Made by a program: the position numbers and the translations under genes. The notes below the pieces were generated by a model. It did no database searches and had not been told where the DNA came from. It saw nothing but the letters and a program-made list of their open reading frames with translations. This document shows positions 1 to 5,039 of a stretch of 5,039 nucleotides of DNA, one piece after another. Source of the DNA: Ruminococcus flavefaciens (GTDB lineage Bacteria > Bacillota > Clostridia > Oscillospirales > Ruminococcaceae); the NCBI GenBank assembly GCA_902796705.1, contig CADBQF010000001.1:1-5039 (forward strand), in the 5' to 3' direction. Position 1 is the stretch's first letter; each line of letters opens with the position of its first letter.

Positions 1-83
1 AGAGGGTGGGATTCGAACCCACGTGACCGTTAAGTCAAACGGTTTTCAAGACCGCCTCGTTATGACCGCTTCGATACCTCTCC
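1..83 (-). tRNA. tRNA-Ser (anticodon UGA), 3' end cut by window edge
   Basis: Serine tRNA read on the minus strand, 5' end at 83. The cloverleaf can be folded by eye. The acceptor 5' strand GGAGAGG (83-77) pairs with CCTCT at 5-1, and the last two acceptor bases and the discriminator lie outside the window. The D stem is TCG/CGA. The anticodon stem GCGGT/ACCGT (55-51, 43-39) encloses the loop CTTGAAA, with anticodon TGA at 48-46. A long variable arm, TGAC/GTCA (37-34, 27-24), marks a class II tRNA and confirms serine. The T arm is GTGGG, TTCGAAT, CCCAC (22-6). UGA reads UCA and, by wobble, other UCN codons. Whether CCA is encoded cannot be seen. The gene diverges from pyrH and has its own very strong promoter. 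Confidence 0.97.
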
Positions 84-120
84 GTGTTTTGTATTTTGTT
101 GTGCTTGATTCAGCTTTTAT

Positions 121-149
121 ATTATAGCACGGTGTGCAGGAAATGTCAA
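121..149 (-). promoter_or_regulatory. Consensus sigma-70/SigA promoter of the tRNA-Ser gene
   Basis: On the minus strand TTGACA (149-144) and TATAAT (126-121) are separated by exactly 17 bases. TGC stands just before the -10, giving an extended -10 (TGNTATAAT). Both hexamers match consensus at all six positions. The expected transcription start is near 114, leaving a leader of about 30 bases before the tRNA 5' end at 83 for RNase P to remove. The DNA upstream of the -35 (about 150-185) is AT-rich and could act as an UP element. A consensus promoter is typical of stable RNA genes. Confidence 0.93.
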
Positions 150-256
150 GCATTTTTATGTTCAAAAGATATAAACAAAATTTTCAGATTTTTATGCAGA
201 GTGTCGAATAAGACTTTCCGGCTGCCTGAAAATCCCGATTTACAGGCGTATATCTT

Positions 257-283
257 AAAAAATAAGAAAAATTTTATTTTTTT
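257..283. other. A/T-tract inverted repeat upstream of the pyrH promoter
   Basis: Nine bases, AAAAAATAA (257-265), are mirrored by TTATTTTTT (274-282), forming a pure A/T inverted repeat directly upstream of the pyrH -35 element. As RNA it would be a weak stem. As DNA, the A- and T-tracts suggest curvature or an UP-element-like contact site for the RNA polymerase alpha subunits. No function is proven. The rest of the 84-356 spacer holds the two promoters and no gene that I can support. Confidence 0.35.
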
Positions 284-295
284 CGGAAAATATCC

Positions 296-324
296 TTTAC
301 AGAATCGCTTTTTTAGTGTAAAAT
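296..324 (+). promoter_or_regulatory. Candidate SigA promoter of pyrH and the operon
   Basis: TTTACA (296-301) and TAAAAT (319-324) are spaced by 17 bases, each matching consensus at five of six positions. A start near 331 would give a leader of about 26 bases before the pyrH ATG at 357, with the ribosome binding site GAGGTG at 346-351. It points away from the tRNA promoter, so the spacer is a divergent promoter region. It is the best candidate for driving pyrH and the genes after it. Confidence 0.75.
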
Positions 325-356
325 AAGCATAGATATATTTTTTGTGAGGTGCGAAT

Positions 357-1064
357 ATGGAACCAAAGTATAAAAGAATATTATTGAAAGTCAGCGGTGA
401 AGCTCTCGCAGGTGAAAAGAAAGTCGGTCTCAACTATGATGTCATAACCGATATATGCCGCAGCATCAAGAAGTGCGTCGATGCAGGCGTTCAGGTAGCT
501 GTCGTAGTTGGAGGCGGAAATTTCTGGAGAGGACGTTCAAGCGGTGCTATGGACAGGACAAGAGCCGATCACATCGGTATGCTCGCTACAGCCATGAATG
601 CACTCGCTCTTGCAGATGCTCTCGAAGCTCTCGGCTGTGTAGTCAGAGTCCAGACTGCTATCACGATGCAGCAGGTCGCTGAACCGTATATCCGCAACAA
701 GGCTGTCAACCACCTTAACAAGGGAAGAGTCGTTATCTTCGGCTGCGGCACAGGAAATCCGTTCTTCTCAACTGATACGGCTGCATCGCTCCGTGCTGTC
801 GAGATCGAGGCTGATATCTTCCTCAAGGCAACTCTCGTTGACGGTGTATACGACAAAGATCCTCATAAGTATCCCGATGCAAAGAAATACAGCACACTCA
901 CATTCAGTCAGGTACTCAATGACGAGCTTGCTGTTATGGACAGCACAGCAGCTACGCTCTGCCGTGACAATAAGATGAAGATGCTCGTATTCGATCTCTC
1001 ACGTCCTGATAATATCTATGACGCTGTAATGGGCGAAGATGTCGGAACGGTCGTTGCTGAATAA
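357..1064 (+). CDS. pyrH: UMP kinase (uridylate kinase)
   Basis: Phosphorylates UMP to UDP with ATP in the cytoplasm, the step that feeds UTP, CTP and UDP-sugar synthesis. It belongs to the amino-acid-kinase fold family and is unrelated to eukaryotic UMP/CMP kinases; family members are hexamers. At 235 residues it has the usual length. Visible motifs are the N-terminal KVSGE (11-15), the glycine-rich GGGNFWRGR (52-60), [16 protein letters not shown] (70-85) at the UMP and allosteric region, [13 protein letters not shown] (131-143) and VDGVYDKDP (161-169), which are typical of the nucleotide-binding half. The residue before GTGNP is Cys130, where many homologues have Gly. The ATG at 357 follows GAGGTG (346-351) by 5 bases, and the protein begins like known PyrH. 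It is first in a gene string with frr, uppS and cdsA. Its usual upstream partner tsf is absent. Confidence 0.98.
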   Translation: MEPKYKRILLKVSGEALAGEKKVGLNYDVITDICRSIKKCVDAGVQVAVVVGGGNFWRGRSSGAMDRTRADHIGMLATAMNALALADALEALGCVVRVQTAITMQQVAEPYIRNKAVNHLNKGRVVIFGCGTGNPFFSTDTAASLRAVEIEADIFLKATLVDGVYDKDPHKYPDAKKYSTLTFSQVLNDELAVMDSTAATLCRDNKMKMLVFDLSRPDNIYDAVMGEDVGTVVAE

Positions 1065-1074
1065 GGAAATATAA

Positions 1075-1110
1075 AGTCTGCGGAAGATGAGCCAGACTGT
1101 TATTTATAAT
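1075..1110 (+). promoter_or_regulatory. Small hairpin and possible -10 element in the pyrH-frr spacer
   Basis: The 75-base pyrH-frr spacer contains a perfect 6-bp inverted repeat, AGTCTG (1075-1080) and CAGACT (1093-1098), with a 12-base loop. AT-rich DNA follows, with a consensus -10 hexamer TATAAT at 1105-1110. There is no T-run after the hairpin, so it is not an intrinsic terminator. No recognisable -35 lies 16-18 bases before TATAAT, so a separate frr promoter is only possible. The hairpin could also be a processing or mRNA-stability element. The rest of the spacer is unremarkable. Confidence 0.3.
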
Positions 1111-1139
1111 AATATATACACGAAAGGATATGATCTGTC

Positions 1140-1694
1140 ATGAAAGAAACTATCAATACCGCAAAGGAAAAAATGAACAAATGTCTCAACGCTCTCGGAA
1201 ATGAGCTTGCTTCTGTACGTGCAGGACGTGCAAACCCTGCTGTTCTCGACAAGGTGCTTGTTGACTACTACGGAGCTCCCACACCTGTGAACCAGATGGC
1301 CGCTGTATCTGTATCAGAAGCAAGGATACTCGTTATCCAGCCGTGGGATAAATCAACACTCAAAATGATCGAGAAGTCCATACTCGCATCTGATGTAGGC
1401 ATCACTCCCACAAACGACGGAAACGTTATCCGCCTTGCTTTCCCGCAGCTCACAGAGGAAAGACGTAAGGAACTCTGCAAGACCGTAAAGAAGTACGGCG
1501 AAGAGGCTAAGGTAACTGTCCGCAACGTAAGACGTGATACTATGGATAAGCTCAAGGCAAAGAAGAAGAATTCCGAGATCACAGAGGACGACCTCAAGGA
1601 CTGCGAGAAGAAGGTACAGGATCTTACAGATAAGTTCTGTGCTGATATCGACAAGGCTATCGCTGACAAGGAAAAAGAGATCATGACAGTCTGA
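1140..1694 (+). CDS. frr: Ribosome recycling factor (RRF)
   Basis: After termination, RRF works with EF-G to split the 70S post-termination complex and release mRNA and tRNA. The 184 residues match the family length of about 185. The two-domain tRNA-like fold is visible. Helical domain I is made of the N-terminal part, with SVRAGRANPAVLDKV (25-39), and the C-terminal three-helix region from about 105. Domain II in between carries YYGAPTPVNQ (43-52), QPWDKS (67-72), SDVGITPTNDGNVIRL (84-99) and FPQLTEERRKEL (101-112). VRNVRRD (127-133) contains the arginine conserved for ribosome binding. The ATG at 1140 is preceded by AAAGGA (1123-1128) at a rather long spacing of 11 bases, but the protein start aligns with known RRFs. 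Isoleucine is written mainly ATC (9 of 11 by hand count), consistent with high expression. uppS follows after 11 bases. Confidence 0.98.
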   Translation: MKETINTAKEKMNKCLNALGNELASVRAGRANPAVLDKVLVDYYGAPTPVNQMAAVSVSEARILVIQPWDKSTLKMIEKSILASDVGITPTNDGNVIRLAFPQLTEERRKELCKTVKKYGEEAKVTVRNVRRDTMDKLKAKKKNSEITEDDLKDCEKKVQDLTDKFCADIDKAIADKEKEIMTV

Positions 1695-1705
1695 TCGGAG
1701 GATAA

Positions 1706-2446
1706 ATGGCACTTTTTGGTAAGAAAAACACAGATGCGGCAGAACTCCCGGAAGTGCTGCCGCAGCACGTCGGCTTCATCATGGACGGAAACGGCAGGTG
1801 GGCGAAGAAGCGTGGCCTGCCCCGTTCGTTCGGTCACAGGGAGGGTGCGAAGAATTTCAAGAAGATCGTCCGCTACTGCAAGGATATCGGCTTGAAGAAC
1901 ATCTCTTTCTACGCTTTCTCTACAGAGAACTGGAAGCGTCCGGCTGATGAGGTCAATACTATAATGGAACTTTTCCGTGATTATATCGCCGATGTAAGGA
2001 ACTTCCTCAGCGAGAATACACGCATGATATTCCTCGGTGACAAGTCTGCATTTGATGAAGATCTTCGGGAAAAGATGATAAAGCTCGAACAGGATACAGC
2101 TCATTACACCGAGATGACGCTCATGATGGCTGTCAATTACGGCGGCCGTGACGAGCTTGCCCATGCTGCACGCATACTTGCTCAGAAAGCTGTGAACGGT
2201 GAGATACGCCCGGAGGATATCACGGAGCAGTCTATCGCTGACAATATCTACACAGCAGGTTTCCCGGACGTTGACCTCGTTATCCGTCCGAGCGGAGAGA
2301 TGAGACTCTCGAATTATCTTATATGGCAGTGTGCATACGCTGAATATTATTTCACAGATATACTGTGGCCTGATTTCACTCCGGCAGAGCTTGATAAGGC
2401 TCTTATTGAATTCGGCAGACGTCAGCGTCGCTTCGGAGGTGTGTGA
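1706..2446 (+). CDS. uppS: Undecaprenyl diphosphate synthase (cis-prenyltransferase)
   Basis: Adds eight isopentenyl diphosphates in cis to farnesyl diphosphate. The C55 product becomes the lipid carrier for peptidoglycan and other wall polymers. It is a soluble, membrane-associated homodimer in this family. All cis-prenyltransferase signatures are present: HVGFIMDGNGRWA (21-33) with the catalytic and metal-binding Asp27, GHREG (43-47), FYAFSTENWKRP (68-79), NYGGRDE (144-150), RPSGEMRLSNYLIWQ (194-208) with substrate-binding Arg194, Arg200 and Ser202, and AYAEYYFTDILWPDF (210-224) with Glu213. The length of 246 is normal. The start at 1706 follows GGAGGA (1697-1702) closely. The short extension before HVGF is typical of Firmicutes. 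The stop lies 3 bases before the cdsA ATG, so the two are probably translationally coupled. Dxr, which feeds this pathway, is encoded downstream. Confidence 0.98.
   Translation: MALFGKKNTDAAELPEVLPQHVGFIMDGNGRWAKKRGLPRSFGHREGAKNFKKIVRYCKDIGLKNISFYAFSTENWKRPADEVNTIMELFRDYIADVRNFLSENTRMIFLGDKSAFDEDLREKMIKLEQDTAHYTEMTLMMAVNYGGRDELAHAARILAQKAVNGEIRPEDITEQSIADNIYTAGFPDVDLVIRPSGEMRLSNYLIWQCAYAEYYFTDILWPDFTPAELDKALIEFGRRQRRFGGV
2435..2441 (+). promoter_or_regulatory. Ribosome binding site of cdsA inside the end of uppS
   Basis: GGAGGTG lies within the last codons of uppS, which encode Phe-Gly-Gly-Val, and 8 bases before the cdsA ATG at 2450. It is a seven-base match to the 16S anti-Shine-Dalgarno and fixes the cdsA start. 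Ribosomes finishing uppS would uncover it, so coupling of the two genes is likely. Confidence 0.85.
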
Positions 2447-2449
2447 TAA

Positions 2450-3370
2450 ATGGTCACAAGAATAATCTCAGGTGTTGTCGGAGCAGGACTGCTCGCAGTA
2501 GTGCTGTATTTCCATGATACTATGGTTCTTCCGGCAGCAGTTGCAGTCATAATAGCAGTAATGCTGTATGAGCTTCTCAGAGCTGTAAAGCTCCATAACT
2601 GCATACCCGTGCTTGTCGCATCAGAGGTATGCGGCATGATAATGCCTTTCATCTATGAGAGATACTATGTATATCCGGAGGGCATCATAGGCGGTTCGAA
2701 CAGCCGTGGCTGTGACGGAAGAGTAGCTGTTGAGGCATTTGCTGTCACGCTGCTGGCCGCATTTGTAATATTCGTGACATGGCTGAAAAAACACAAGGAG
2801 ATAGAGTACGGACAGATCTTCTTCGTGCTTGCGTGCATGGTACTCGTTCCGCAGGCTATGTCAACAATGGTGCGTATAGAGCGTTCGAGCAGAGAGGACG
2901 GACTTTTCCTGCTCATCATGGCTCTGTGCGGTGCGTGGATCGCTGATACGGGTGCATATTTCACAGGCGTTGCGATCGGAAAGCACAAGCTCTGTCCGGA
3001 GATAAGCCCCAAGAAAACTATCGAAGGCTTCGTGGGCGGAATACTCACTACAGGCATAGTATACGCTGCTGCTTTTTCGATAAGAGGCGGCACAAGACTC
3101 GAACACGTATCTGTGGGATCAGTTTTTGTAACAGGCGAACACATCGGAGGATTTTCTATGATAACACTTCTTGCTTTTATACTGGGCATAGTATGTGCTG
3201 TTATAGGAACTGTCGGTGATCTTTCTGCGTCAATGGTAAAGCGTCAGATCGGCTTCAAGGACTACGGAAAGATAATGCCCGGACACGGCGGACTCATGGA
3301 CCGCTTTGACAGCGTACTTTTCGTTCTGCCTGTATTCTATGCTTTCAATGAGCTTATAGGCGTATTTTAA
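2450..3370 (+). CDS. cdsA: Phosphatidate cytidylyltransferase (CDP-diglyceride synthase)
   Basis: Integral membrane enzyme that joins CTP and phosphatidic acid into CDP-diacylglycerol, the precursor of phosphatidylglycerol, cardiolipin and related lipids. The C-terminal signature is complete at 261-287 (S-x-V-K-R, K-D, PGHGG, D-R-F-D). The upstream block ADTGAYFTG with GKHKLCPEISPKKTIEG (165-193) is also typical of the family. Hydrophobic segments are seen near 5-21, 26-45, 52-69, 93-111, 121-139, 151-164, 194-210, 236-254 and 288-305, consistent with a polytopic protein. At 306 residues it is somewhat longer than many family members of about 260-285. The extra length seems to sit in two hydrophilic loops, about 72-92 (Gly/Ser/Arg-rich) and 211-234. 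The start is set by GGAGGTG at 2435. Isoleucine is mostly ATA (19 ATA, 10 ATC by hand count), unlike frr. A terminator-like hairpin follows the stop codon. Confidence 0.97.
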   Translation: MVTRIISGVVGAGLLAVVLYFHDTMVLPAAVAVIIAVMLYELLRAVKLHNCIPVLVASEVCGMIMPFIYERYYVYPEGIIGGSNSRGCDGRVAVEAFAVTLLAAFVIFVTWLKKHKEIEYGQIFFVLACMVLVPQAMSTMVRIERSSREDGLFLLIMALCGAWIADTGAYFTGVAIGKHKLCPEISPKKTIEGFVGGILTTGIVYAAAFSIRGGTRLEHVSVGSVFVTGEHIGGFSMITLLAFILGIVCAVIGTVGDLSASMVKRQIGFKDYGKIMPGHGGLMDRFDSVLFVLPVFYAFNELIGVF

Positions 3371-3377
3371 TATTTCT

Positions 3378-3421
3378 GAAAGGCGGCTAAACGCATATGC
3401 GGATAGTCCCTTTCGTTTTTT
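3378..3421 (+). terminator. Probable intrinsic terminator after cdsA
   Basis: GAAAGG (3378-3383) pairs with CCTTTC (3409-3414). Inside, GGCTA (3385-3389) pairs with TAGTC (3404-3408) with one G-U pair, and CGC (3392-3394) pairs with GCG (3399-3401) around an ATAT loop. After one G comes a run of six T (3416-3421). The stem starts 8 bases after the cdsA stop. Stem plus T-run fits a Rho-independent terminator, but the internal mismatches make its strength uncertain. It may be partial, letting some transcription reach dxr. Confidence 0.62.
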
Positions 3422-3466
3422 CTGACAAAATGTCAGGAGATGAGCCGGTTTCGTATCATTCCTGAC
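3422..3466 (+). promoter_or_regulatory. Second long hairpin with an alternative fold in the cdsA-dxr spacer
   Basis: GTCAGGA (3432-3438) pairs with TCCTGAC (3460-3466). After one bulged G (3439), ATGA (3440-3443) pairs with TCAT (3456-3459), giving 11 base pairs around a 12-base loop. The 5' arm can instead pair backwards, CTGACA (3422-3427) with TGTCAG (3431-3436), in a compact hairpin with an AAA loop. The two folds exclude each other. No T-run follows, so it is not a terminator. It matches no riboswitch or leader family that I recognise, and its function is unknown. Confidence 0.45.
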
Positions 3467-3480
3467 GCTGACTATACATA

Positions 3481-3496
3481 TCCTTAGAAAAGAGGA
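3481..3496 (+). promoter_or_regulatory. dxr ribosome binding site, possibly in a small hairpin
   Basis: AGAGGA (3491-3496) stands 7 bases before the dxr ATG at 3504, a good Shine-Dalgarno that fixes the start. The bases TCCTT (3481-3485) can pair with GAGGA (3492-3496), one pair being T-G, around a six-base loop, which would partly cover the site. With only five pairs the fold is weak, so the site itself is secure and its masking is speculative. Confidence 0.6.
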
Positions 3497-3503
3497 ACAT
3501 AAT

Positions 3504-4655
3504 ATGAAAAAGAAAGTTGCGATACTCGGTTCTACCGGTTCTATCGGAACACAGTCTCTTGAAGTGTGCGAAAAACATGATATGCAGGTAACGGCACTAT
3601 CGGCATATCATAACATTGATCTTCTGGAACAGCAGGCGAGAAAATTCCGCCCGGAGATAGTGTCGGTATACTGCGAAGACAAGTACGCTCAGCTCAGGGA
3701 ACGTCTTGCTGATACTGATATAAAAGTGCTTGCAGGCGATGAAGGTCTTCAGGCGATAGCTCAGATGAATGACTCCGATATACTTCTCAATTCTATCGTC
3801 GGAATGGCAGGACTCCGCCCGACTCTCTGGGGAATAGAGGCAGGAAAGGATATCGCTCTCGCCAACAAGGAGACTCTCGTTGCAGGCGGAGAACTCGTTA
3901 TCGATGCCGCTGATAAAAAGGGCGTGAAGATCTACCCGGTAGACAGCGAACATTCAGCTATATTCCAGTGCTTGCAGGGAAACGACCGCAGACAGCTCAA
4001 AGGGATAATCCTCACAGCATCGGGCGGCCCGTTCTTCGGAAAGACATACGACGAACTCCGCAGTGTCACAAAGGAACAGGCACTTCATCACCCGAACTGG
4101 GATATGGGCAGCAAGATAACGATAGATTCTGCTACTCTCATGAACAAGGGACTCGAATTCATCGAGGCGAAATGGCTCTTTGACCTTGAACCGGAGCAGA
4201 TAGAGATAGTCGTCCACCGTCAGAGCGTTGTTCATTCGGCTGTGGAGTATAACGATAATTCCGTGATAGCACAGCTCGGCGTACCGGATATGAAGATACC
4301 GATACAGTATGCCCTGCTCTATCCGGAGCGAGTCGAGTGTCCGACAGGCAGGCTCTCGCTCACGGATTACGGAAAGCTCACGTTCGAGAAGCCGGATTAT
4401 GAGACTTTCAAATGCCTTACAGCGGCTATCGAAGCGATAAAGCTCGGCGGAGCTTATCCCTGCCTTGTGAATTCGGCAAACGAGGAAGCAGTAAGGGCAT
4501 TCCTCCATGATGAGATACCGTTTATCAGGATAGGCGAGATCGTATCTTCGGTACTTAAATATTTCGACTTCTCGGAGATAAAGAGTTATGATGATGTTGC
4601 AGAGGCTGACAAAGCTGCAAGAGAGTACGTCAGAGGCATCATCAGCAGGGCATGA
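3504..4655 (+). CDS. dxr: 1-deoxy-D-xylulose 5-phosphate reductoisomerase
   Basis: Converts DXP to 2-C-methyl-D-erythritol 4-phosphate with NADPH and a divalent metal, the committed step of the MEP isoprenoid pathway and the target of fosmidomycin. At 383 residues it has the usual length. The N-terminal NADPH-binding domain carries GSTGSIG (9-15) and ALANKETLVAGG (118-129). The catalytic domain has YPVDSEHSA (144-152) with metal ligands Asp147 and Glu149, LTASGGPF (170-177), the flexible-loop HHPNWDMG (195-202) and SATLMNKGLEFIEA (209-222), where Asn214, Lys215 and Glu218 match the E. coli substrate and third metal ligands (Asn227, Lys228, Glu231). The C-terminal helical domain contains NSANEEAV (323-330). 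The start is supported by AGAGGA at 3491. It shares its pathway with uppS two genes upstream. The terminator-like spacer before it suggests at least partly separate expression, but I see no convincing promoter there. rseP follows after 40 bases. Confidence 0.98.
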   Translation: MKKKVAILGSTGSIGTQSLEVCEKHDMQVTALSAYHNIDLLEQQARKFRPEIVSVYCEDKYAQLRERLADTDIKVLAGDEGLQAIAQMNDSDILLNSIVGMAGLRPTLWGIEAGKDIALANKETLVAGGELVIDAADKKGVKIYPVDSEHSAIFQCLQGNDRRQLKGIILTASGGPFFGKTYDELRSVTKEQALHHPNWDMGSKITIDSATLMNKGLEFIEAKWLFDLEPEQIEIVVHRQSVVHSAVEYNDNSVIAQLGVPDMKIPIQYALLYPERVECPTGRLSLTDYGKLTFEKPDYETFKCLTAAIEAIKLGGAYPCLVNSANEEAVRAFLHDEIPFIRIGEIVSSVLKYFDFSEIKSYDDVAEADKAAREYVRGIISRA

Positions 4656-4695
4656 CATTCAGCGGTCTGTGTGAAGATGAAAGGATAATTTATAT

Positions 4696-5039
4696 ATGGG
4701 TATTATTATAGCATTGCTGATCTTTGGCATAATCGTAACGGTGCATGAGTTCGGACACTTCATATGTGCAAAGCTCTCCGGAGTCAGGGTACTGGAATTC
4801 TCGATAGGCATGGGGCCTAAGCTTTTGCAGAAGCAGAAGGGCGAGACGAAGTATTCGCTCAGACTGCTGCCTGTAGGCGGTTACTGTGCTATGGAGGGCG
4901 AGGACGAGAGCGGCGACGATCCGAGAAGTTTCCGCAGCCAGAAGCTCTGGAAGAGAATGATAGTGCTTGCGGCAGGAGCTTTCATGAATTTCATACTCGG
5001 AATCATCACGCTTGCGATAATGGTTTCGATGATGGACAG
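4696..5039 (+). CDS. rseP: RseP/RasP-type site-2 membrane zinc metalloprotease, 5' part only
   Basis: Intramembrane protease that cuts anti-sigma factors and remnant signal peptides within the membrane (family M50B). Only the first 114 codons are present, and the frame is open to the window edge. The first membrane helix holds the zinc motif HEFGH (17-21) with catalytic Glu18. It is followed by FSIGMGPKLL (35-44), YSLRLLPVGGY (53-63), GEDESGDDPRSF (68-79) and WKRMIVLAAGAFMNFILG (85-102), all conserved in order in the family. The usual GPxMN segment reads GAFMN here, a variant I associate with Clostridia. The ATG at 4696 is preceded by AAAGGA (4680-4685) at 10 bases, and the upstream frame closes at a TGA at 4678, leaving no better start. 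A PDZ domain and the second zinc-site motif are expected beyond the window. It is probably cotranscribed with dxr. Confidence 0.96.
   Translation, partial: MGIIIALLIFGIIVTVHEFGHFICAKLSGVRVLEFSIGMGPKLLQKQKGETKYSLRLLPVGGYCAMEGEDESGDDPRSFRSQKLWKRMIVLAAGAFMNFILGIITLAIMVSMMD

Noticed and set aside
224..247. Inverted repeat GCCTG/CAGGC in the tRNA-pyrH spacer as a terminator
   Set aside because: The stem has only five pairs with a 14-base loop and no T-run on either strand directly after it, and there is no upstream gene to terminate.
84..326. Small plus-strand open frame (80 codons, GTG start) in the tRNA-pyrH spacer
   Set aside because: It runs through both promoters, has no ribosome binding site at its start, which abuts the tRNA 5' end, and its composition simply reflects AT-rich DNA.
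1268..2164. Long minus-strand open frame (298 codons) across frr and uppS
   Set aside because: It lies antisense to two clearly conserved genes, has no recognisable domain and no sensible context, and is best explained as a by-product of the sense codon use.
2665..3189. Minus-strand open frame (174 codons) antisense to cdsA
   Set aside because: It overlaps the conserved membrane enzyme entirely and shows no family resemblance of its own.
1085..3446. Shared nine-base word agatgagcc in the pyrH-frr spacer (1085-1093) and the cdsA-dxr spacer (3438-3446)
   Set aside because: Many nine-base matches are expected by chance in 5 kb, the flanks differ, and the surrounding hairpins are not alike.
3473..3478. 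TATACA as the -10 of a separate dxr promoter
   Set aside because: It matches consensus at only four of six positions and has no credible -35 at 16-18 bases upstream, so it was not listed as a promoter.
3371..3503. Known riboswitch or T-box in the cdsA-dxr spacer
   Set aside because: I see no T-box sequence (TGGNACC-like) and no core motif of a riboswitch class I know. The terminator comes first in the spacer, opposite to the usual aptamer-then-terminator order for control of dxr.
3954..4658. Minus-strand open frame (234 codons) antisense to dxr
   Set aside because: The sense strand encodes an intact, fully conserved Dxr. The antisense product is Cys/Arg/Tyr-rich with no known motif.

Overview
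This window is an ordinary, well-preserved housekeeping region of a bacterium, most likely a low-to-medium GC member of the Clostridia. The gene order pyrH-frr-uppS-cdsA-dxr-rseP is the classical Firmicutes arrangement. Strong AGGAGG-type ribosome binding sites, AT-rich promoters and the protein sequences fit an Oscillospiraceae/Ruminococcus-like organism; this placement is an inference without a database search. I found no mobile element, CRISPR array, phage gene or unknown protein family. All six protein-coding genes are recognisable and intact, apart from the last, which is cut by the window edge.

Layout. At the left edge, on the minus strand, lies a tRNA-Ser(UGA) gene missing only its last few 3' bases. 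A 273-base AT-rich divergent intergenic region follows. It holds a fully consensus sigma-70-type promoter firing left into the tRNA (TTGACA, 17 bases, TATAAT, with an extended -10) and a good promoter firing right into pyrH (TTTACA, 17 bases, TAAAAT). Then come pyrH (UMP kinase), a 75-base spacer with a small hairpin, frr (ribosome recycling factor), uppS (undecaprenyl diphosphate synthase) and cdsA (phosphatidate cytidylyltransferase). The frr-uppS and uppS-cdsA junctions are nearly abutting, and the cdsA ribosome binding site lies inside the end of uppS. A 133-base spacer with a terminator-like hairpin and a second long hairpin separates cdsA from dxr (DXP reductoisomerase). After 40 bases the 5' part of rseP (site-2 membrane metalloprotease) begins and runs off the right edge.

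How the genes work together. PyrH makes UDP for RNA and nucleotide-sugar synthesis. Frr recycles ribosomes after termination. Dxr is the committed step of the MEP isoprenoid pathway, and UppS condenses its isoprenoid products into the C55 lipid carrier for cell-wall assembly. CdsA makes CDP-diacylglycerol for phospholipids, and RseP cleaves membrane proteins. The cluster thus couples growth-related nucleotide, translation and envelope functions.

The points most worth a second look are regulatory: the structured cdsA-dxr spacer, which seems to put a terminator inside a conserved gene cluster; the divergent tRNA/pyrH promoter region, with pyrH detached from its usual rpsB-tsf neighbours; and a shift in isoleucine codon choice between frr and cdsA. 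None of these amounts to evidence for a new biological system.
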